Positions 60,665 through 64,000 of a DNA stretch of 64,000 nt are shown in pieces. The translations under genes and the position numbers were made by a program. Position 1 is the first letter of the stretch. Each line of letters opens with the position of its first letter. The DNA is from Trissonchulus latispiculum (lineage: Eukaryota; Nematoda; Enoplea; Enoplida; Ironidae). The notes under the pieces were generated by a model. That model worked only from the letters and a program-made list of their open reading frames with translations, searched no databases and was not told the DNA's origin. The stretch is from assembly GCA_030248195.1 (NCBI GenBank), contig JASAND010008546.1:1-64000 (forward strand). The letters run 5' to 3'.

Positions 60665-60900
60665 AATGAATAGGCCAAAATTCCTCAAAACAAGTTAAGA
60701 ATGAACAACTTGTATCCAAGAAGTCCAATTTCTAACTTGAATGTCTCTAAGGGGCAACCTCAAACAATGGCATTTTTATTTCCTGTTCAGAAGGAAACTC
60801 AGACATTCTATCTGGCTCAGTTGGTTGTTTGCAATAAAAAGCTACTTACGTATGTATTTCCAAGAAACATAAAGCTAATCGAGAAAAATAATTTGTATGG
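60665..60900. repeat. Direct repeat pair, copy 2
   Basis: This matches 58.825-59.07 kb in order and orientation, about 1.83 kb away. The 87-aa ORF here (60701-60964) lies over the repeat, has no counterpart in copy 1 because of frame breaks, and is not supported as a gene. Confidence 0.7.
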
Positions 60901-60959
60901 CTATGGTACCAGACTTCAGTTTTGCTGTAAATGTAGAAAAGAATACTGTAAAGTACACT

Positions 60960-61450
60960 ATTAGAAATGTTCCAGTAGACAGTACTGGAATCTTAGTAAT
61001 TTCCTACTAAAGTGTTCCAGTGCGATAAAGATATAGCAGAGCGATTAGTATTTTCCTATTAAAGTAGGCCAGTATTTAAAAAAAACTACTGGAAATAGTT
61101 AGTAAACTTTACTATTTGGATAGTCTATGTAGAACTGTTTACTGCTTTGACATACTAACTACTGAGATTTCCAGTAGTTTTTACTAGATAGTTAGTATTA
61201 CATTCTGGACTCCCCAAGAATTTTGGAGGGGGCAAAAATACTGGATTTTCCAGTAATTTCTACTGGACTCAGTAGTAGATTCTACCAATCTCCTAAAATA
61301 GTCTGAGCATCAAAAATACTGGATTTTCCAGTAGTTTTTACAACTTTTTCTAATGGTTTCTACTAAACTCCTAATATAGTCTGAGCACCAAAAATACCGG
61401 ATTTTTTAGTAATTTCTATGAATTGGTTTTTACTAAACCCCTAAAATCCT
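60960..61450. mobile_element. Word-rich element, TACTGGAA/TTCCAGTA
   Basis: Over 20 copies of ACTGGA / TCCAGT and TAGTAAA occur in both orientations, including near the edges. Same layout as 14.35-14.70 kb with a changed core word. Confidence 0.6.
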
Positions 61451-61539
61451 CAAAGCGCTGAAATTTCAAGTTTTTCTTCTAAAACTAATGATTCGAGCCT
61501 GAAATAACATTTTTAGTAAGCACGCAGTTTCATTTTTTG

Positions 61540-61911
61540 TGCCGTGACGGCCGATTGGTGAGGGCGCTCGACTTTGGATCCGATAGTCCGAGGTTAGAAT
61601 CCCCACTGCCACAAGCCTTTCACAAATCTTCTTGAGCAAAGGACTAAGCACATATCGGTTCGCCGTGGGCTCTAGCCAACCCAGCTATCCATCCTTAATT
61701 GGTCGGTAAATGGGTACCACTGCGGTGGGAATGTAACAGGAGACCGTGTAGGGCATCTGCCTTGAGGAGCTCGCCCCTCCTCCACGATTGTAGTCATCAT
61801 TCGAGGTGGCACTCCTGGGCTCAAGGGCTGTGTATCCGGGGATGAGCACCGGCACCCTAGGCCCTGACAATAGTAGGAGAATTCTCTGGGGGTTACCTTT
61901 ACCTTTTTTAC
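61540..61911 (+). mobile_element. tRNA-derived SINE with TTACCTTTACC tail
   Basis: The head (GTGACGG ... CTGCCAC acceptor pairing, box A-like CGGCCGATTGG, box B-like GGTTAGAATCC) is followed by a body of about 290 bp and a TTACCTTTACCTTTTTT tail. The body's right half is shared with 15390-15576. This is the most complete SINE in the window. Confidence 0.8.
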
Positions 61912-62146
61912 ATTTTCTAGGAACTATACTGTATGCATTTCAACCTCTTACATGAAGATTTTATGTCATACTAATCAATTAGATTAGTTATCACCAATGG
62001 TTTTCAGTCCATTCATAATGGTTGATTAAACATTAAAAAGAAATGCGTGCTACATATATAAGGCAAAAATATCTATATGTACAGCAGAAAATGTAGAACA
62101 AACTACAATATATACTGAGGAAATCGACCCCATCGGTCCCGCAGAC

Positions 62147-62256
62147 GGGGCCGTGTAACTGGGCCGGGGCCCAAAATGAACGGGGCCCGACCGGGCTGAC
62201 CGTTGAAAAAATTTGCGGGGCCGGCCCTTCACCTGTTCGGCCAGTTACACGGCCCC
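62147..62256. mobile_element. 110-bp MITE with GGGGCCGTGTAACTGG ends
   Basis: GGGGCCGTGTAACTGGGCC at 62147 is mirrored by GGCCAGTTACACGGCCCC ending at 62256. The interior consists of GGGGCCCG / CGGGCT words. No target duplication was recognised. Confidence 0.75.
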
Positions 62257-62685
62257 AGCGCAATCCTAAACAGCACAGTTTGAATGGCTGGTCAGTTAAA
62301 AACAGCAGACTTTTTAGTTTCCTGAAAGAAACTTTACTTCAAGAGCATGCCAGACTATATCTCTGTTACTGAACGGCACAATAACAATTTCGACTTCCTT
62401 TCCAATGCACATATAGAAAAACTATTAATTAATTAGCAAAGTATACAACAGAATGCATTTTCTAACTACTTTACTGTTTAATGGCCAAGGCCATACACTT
62501 ATACTTAGATAATAGGTTTATACACCAGTTGTAAAACTTTCAGACCTAGTACACGCATCACAGTATGGGCACAGTGCGTTTCTTCTAAATCACGTCATGT
62601 GACACACTCAGTTTAGCAATCGCTTATTCTTACAAAAACTGCTTTTATTACATGCAAGTAGGATAGTTAGTCTACTATTTCTAGG

Positions 62686-63741
62686 ATGTCGCGTATGCAG
62701 CTGATTCTGGTAGCAGTGTTTTCTTCATGCTTTATAAATGAGGTCAGCAGTTTTCGATGGAAATATTGGGATCGAAAGAATGGGTTAGAGCTGGACCGAA
62801 TGATTCGCAAAGGTAGAAGAGATAAAGGATCATTTGCTGTGTACGACGCCGACAACACCATTTGGCAGTATGATTTGGAAGAATCTCTTTTGCCTTATTT
62901 AGAAAATCAAAATATCATCACATTTGATACGATTGATCCCTCACTAAAGTTGATTCCAAGGAAGGGCACAGAATCGCTGTTTGCATACTACTATCGACTG
63001 TGTGAAATTGATGATAAAGTGTGCTACCGGTGGATAGCCCAGGTGTTCTCAGGGTTCACTTTAAATCAACTGAAGGTTTATGTTGACGAACTGTTTGCTC
63101 TTAATGACAAAATTCCTGTCAAGTACTGGGACAATGGTGTTCTGATTGACGATACTGTGCACACCCCGGTTATCTATAACGCCCAACGGGAACTGATAAA
63201 TAGGCTGCAACTACTTGGAATTAAGGTATATGTGATGACAGCAGCTGCAGAAGAACTGGTCAGAATGGTAGTAACCGATCCACAGTATGGGCTCAATATT
63301 CCAACTGAAAATGTAATTGGCGTTACCATGCTGTTAAAGGACCTATCAACCAATGACGTTACTACTGCAAGGTTGCAAATTAAAAAGGATGAATTCTACG
63401 GAGGTGGATATACTGAATCAAAACATATGGCCAGTGAGCTGACACCCTATTTATGGACACCGGCAACATGGTATGTTGGAAAACTGGCGGCCATCAAGGA
63501 CTACATTCATCCAATCAAGCGTCCACTACTCGTAGCTGGCGATTCACCGAACGATTTCTGGATGCTGCTATATTCTGGCAGGAACAGAATATTTGTAGCT
63601 CGAAAAGAAAGCTATGTAAAAGCGGCAGAGGAGGCCATTCAGCAAAGACTATCTGACGAAAAACGTGAGCCCAGAGAAACACTCAGTGCCCACAAGCATT
63701 GGATATTCGTTGAGCCAAAGGAGCTGCACGAACAATCTTAA
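62686..63741 (+). CDS. Secreted HAD-superfamily phosphatase (phosphorylcholine phosphatase-like), intronless
   Basis: 351 aa, one open exon from ATG to TAA. Residues 1-22 form a signal peptide (hydrophobic LILVAVFSSCF). HAD motifs are all present: motif I D54-A-D56-N-T58 (nucleophile and acid Asp), motif II T185-A-A after a hydrophobic strand (I-K-V-Y-V-M), a motif III lysine candidate K266 (Y-V-G-K), and motif IV G285-D-S-P-N-D290. The D-x-D-N-T / S(T)-A-A / G-D-(T/S)-P set and the N-terminal export signal resemble Pseudomonas PchP, which removes phosphate from phosphorylcholine outside the cytoplasm. Substrate is inferred. An acceptor-like CTATTTCTAG ends one base before the G-ATG, so a 5' UTR intron or trans-splice site is possible. 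Intron absence beside the intron-rich ephrin gene suggests a retrocopy or horizontal transfer. Confidence 0.87.
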   Translation: MSRMQLILVAVFSSCFINEVSSFRWKYWDRKNGLELDRMIRKGRRDKGSFAVYDADNTIWQYDLEESLLPYLENQNIITFDTIDPSLKLIPRKGTESLFAYYYRLCEIDDKVCYRWIAQVFSGFTLNQLKVYVDELFALNDKIPVKYWDNGVLIDDTVHTPVIYNAQRELINRLQLLGIKVYVMTAAAEELVRMVVTDPQYGLNIPTENVIGVTMLLKDLSTNDVTTARLQIKKDEFYGGGYTESKHMASELTPYLWTPATWYVGKLAAIKDYIHPIKRPLLVAGDSPNDFWMLLYSGRNRIFVARKESYVKAAEEAIQQRLSDEKREPRETLSAHKHWIFVEPKELHEQS

Positions 63742-63802
63742 AATTTCCGTTCAACGATGGTCCAGGAATTTGCCAAAAAAGTTGATTTCTTAGATTCCCC
63801 CT

Positions 63803-63808
63803 AATAAA
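63803..63808 (+). terminator. Polyadenylation signal AATAAA of the HAD gene
   Basis: This is a canonical AATAAA 62 nt after the stop codon, well placed for a short 3' UTR. Confidence 0.65.
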
Positions 63809-64000
63809 CGCATGCATTTAAGTTTGGTATTTGTAGCTTGCTGCATGGACGAATTGCAATGCAGCTCCAGTATTTTGTAATGACTATATAAAATATAACA
63901 TCACGAGGGCAATATTAATAGATTTTAATACAACAGAATTCGGACCACATTAAATTTAAGTAAAACTACTTTAATGATGAAGACATCTGTATCAAACTTT

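Overview
The window is animal (metazoan) nuclear DNA: AT-rich, genes split by GT-AG introns of 0.3 to 7 kb, a decayed LINE, tRNA-derived SINEs and very many inverted-repeat DNA elements. The firmest sign of the lineage is a complete ephrin gene. Nothing is bacterial in layout (no operons, no ribosome binding sites). I cannot name the phylum; a non-vertebrate animal is the best guess.

The left third (about 2.2-18.5 kb, + strand) is one gene: a GPI-type (ephrin-A-like) ephrin in six phase-compatible coding exons totalling 927 nt (308 aa). It has a signal peptide, a Y-W-N-S-S-N motif, four conserved cysteines, an unusual proline-rich insert before the receptor-binding loop, and a C-terminal hydrophobic tail typical of a GPI signal. 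Its introns hold a foldback element with 51-bp repeats (7.4-8.7 kb), a 139-bp satellite (9.7-10.8 kb) and a hAT-type element with an 8-bp target duplication (17.7-18.1 kb).

The middle (18.5-40 kb) is mostly non-coding: a 1-kb element flanked by TTAA, a broken non-LTR retrotransposon reverse transcriptase (27.2-28.9 kb), several palindromic MITEs and an old segmental duplication (31.1-32.7 versus 37.5-39.0 kb) in which each copy ends in an exon-like block.

From 40.1 to 49.8 kb lies the most unusual structure: a tandem array of paired exon-like cassettes, A (96 nt) and B (89 nt), kept about 469 bp apart, with three near-identical 2.14-kb higher-order units and diverged copies beyond. All seven intact A copies are open in the same frame, and the B frame is open only if entered in phase 1. 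The phases allow B to A but turn A to B into a stop, which suggests mutually exclusive or poison-exon splicing. This is inference from sequence only.

The right third holds a nest of inverted-repeat elements inside one another (52.7-56.8 kb), several SINEs, a long palindrome (58.2-58.8 kb), and at 62.7-63.7 kb an intact intronless gene for a secreted HAD-superfamily phosphatase resembling bacterial phosphorylcholine phosphatase. A theme across the window is a set of elements whose arms are built from a short, family-specific self-complementary word between G-rich termini.
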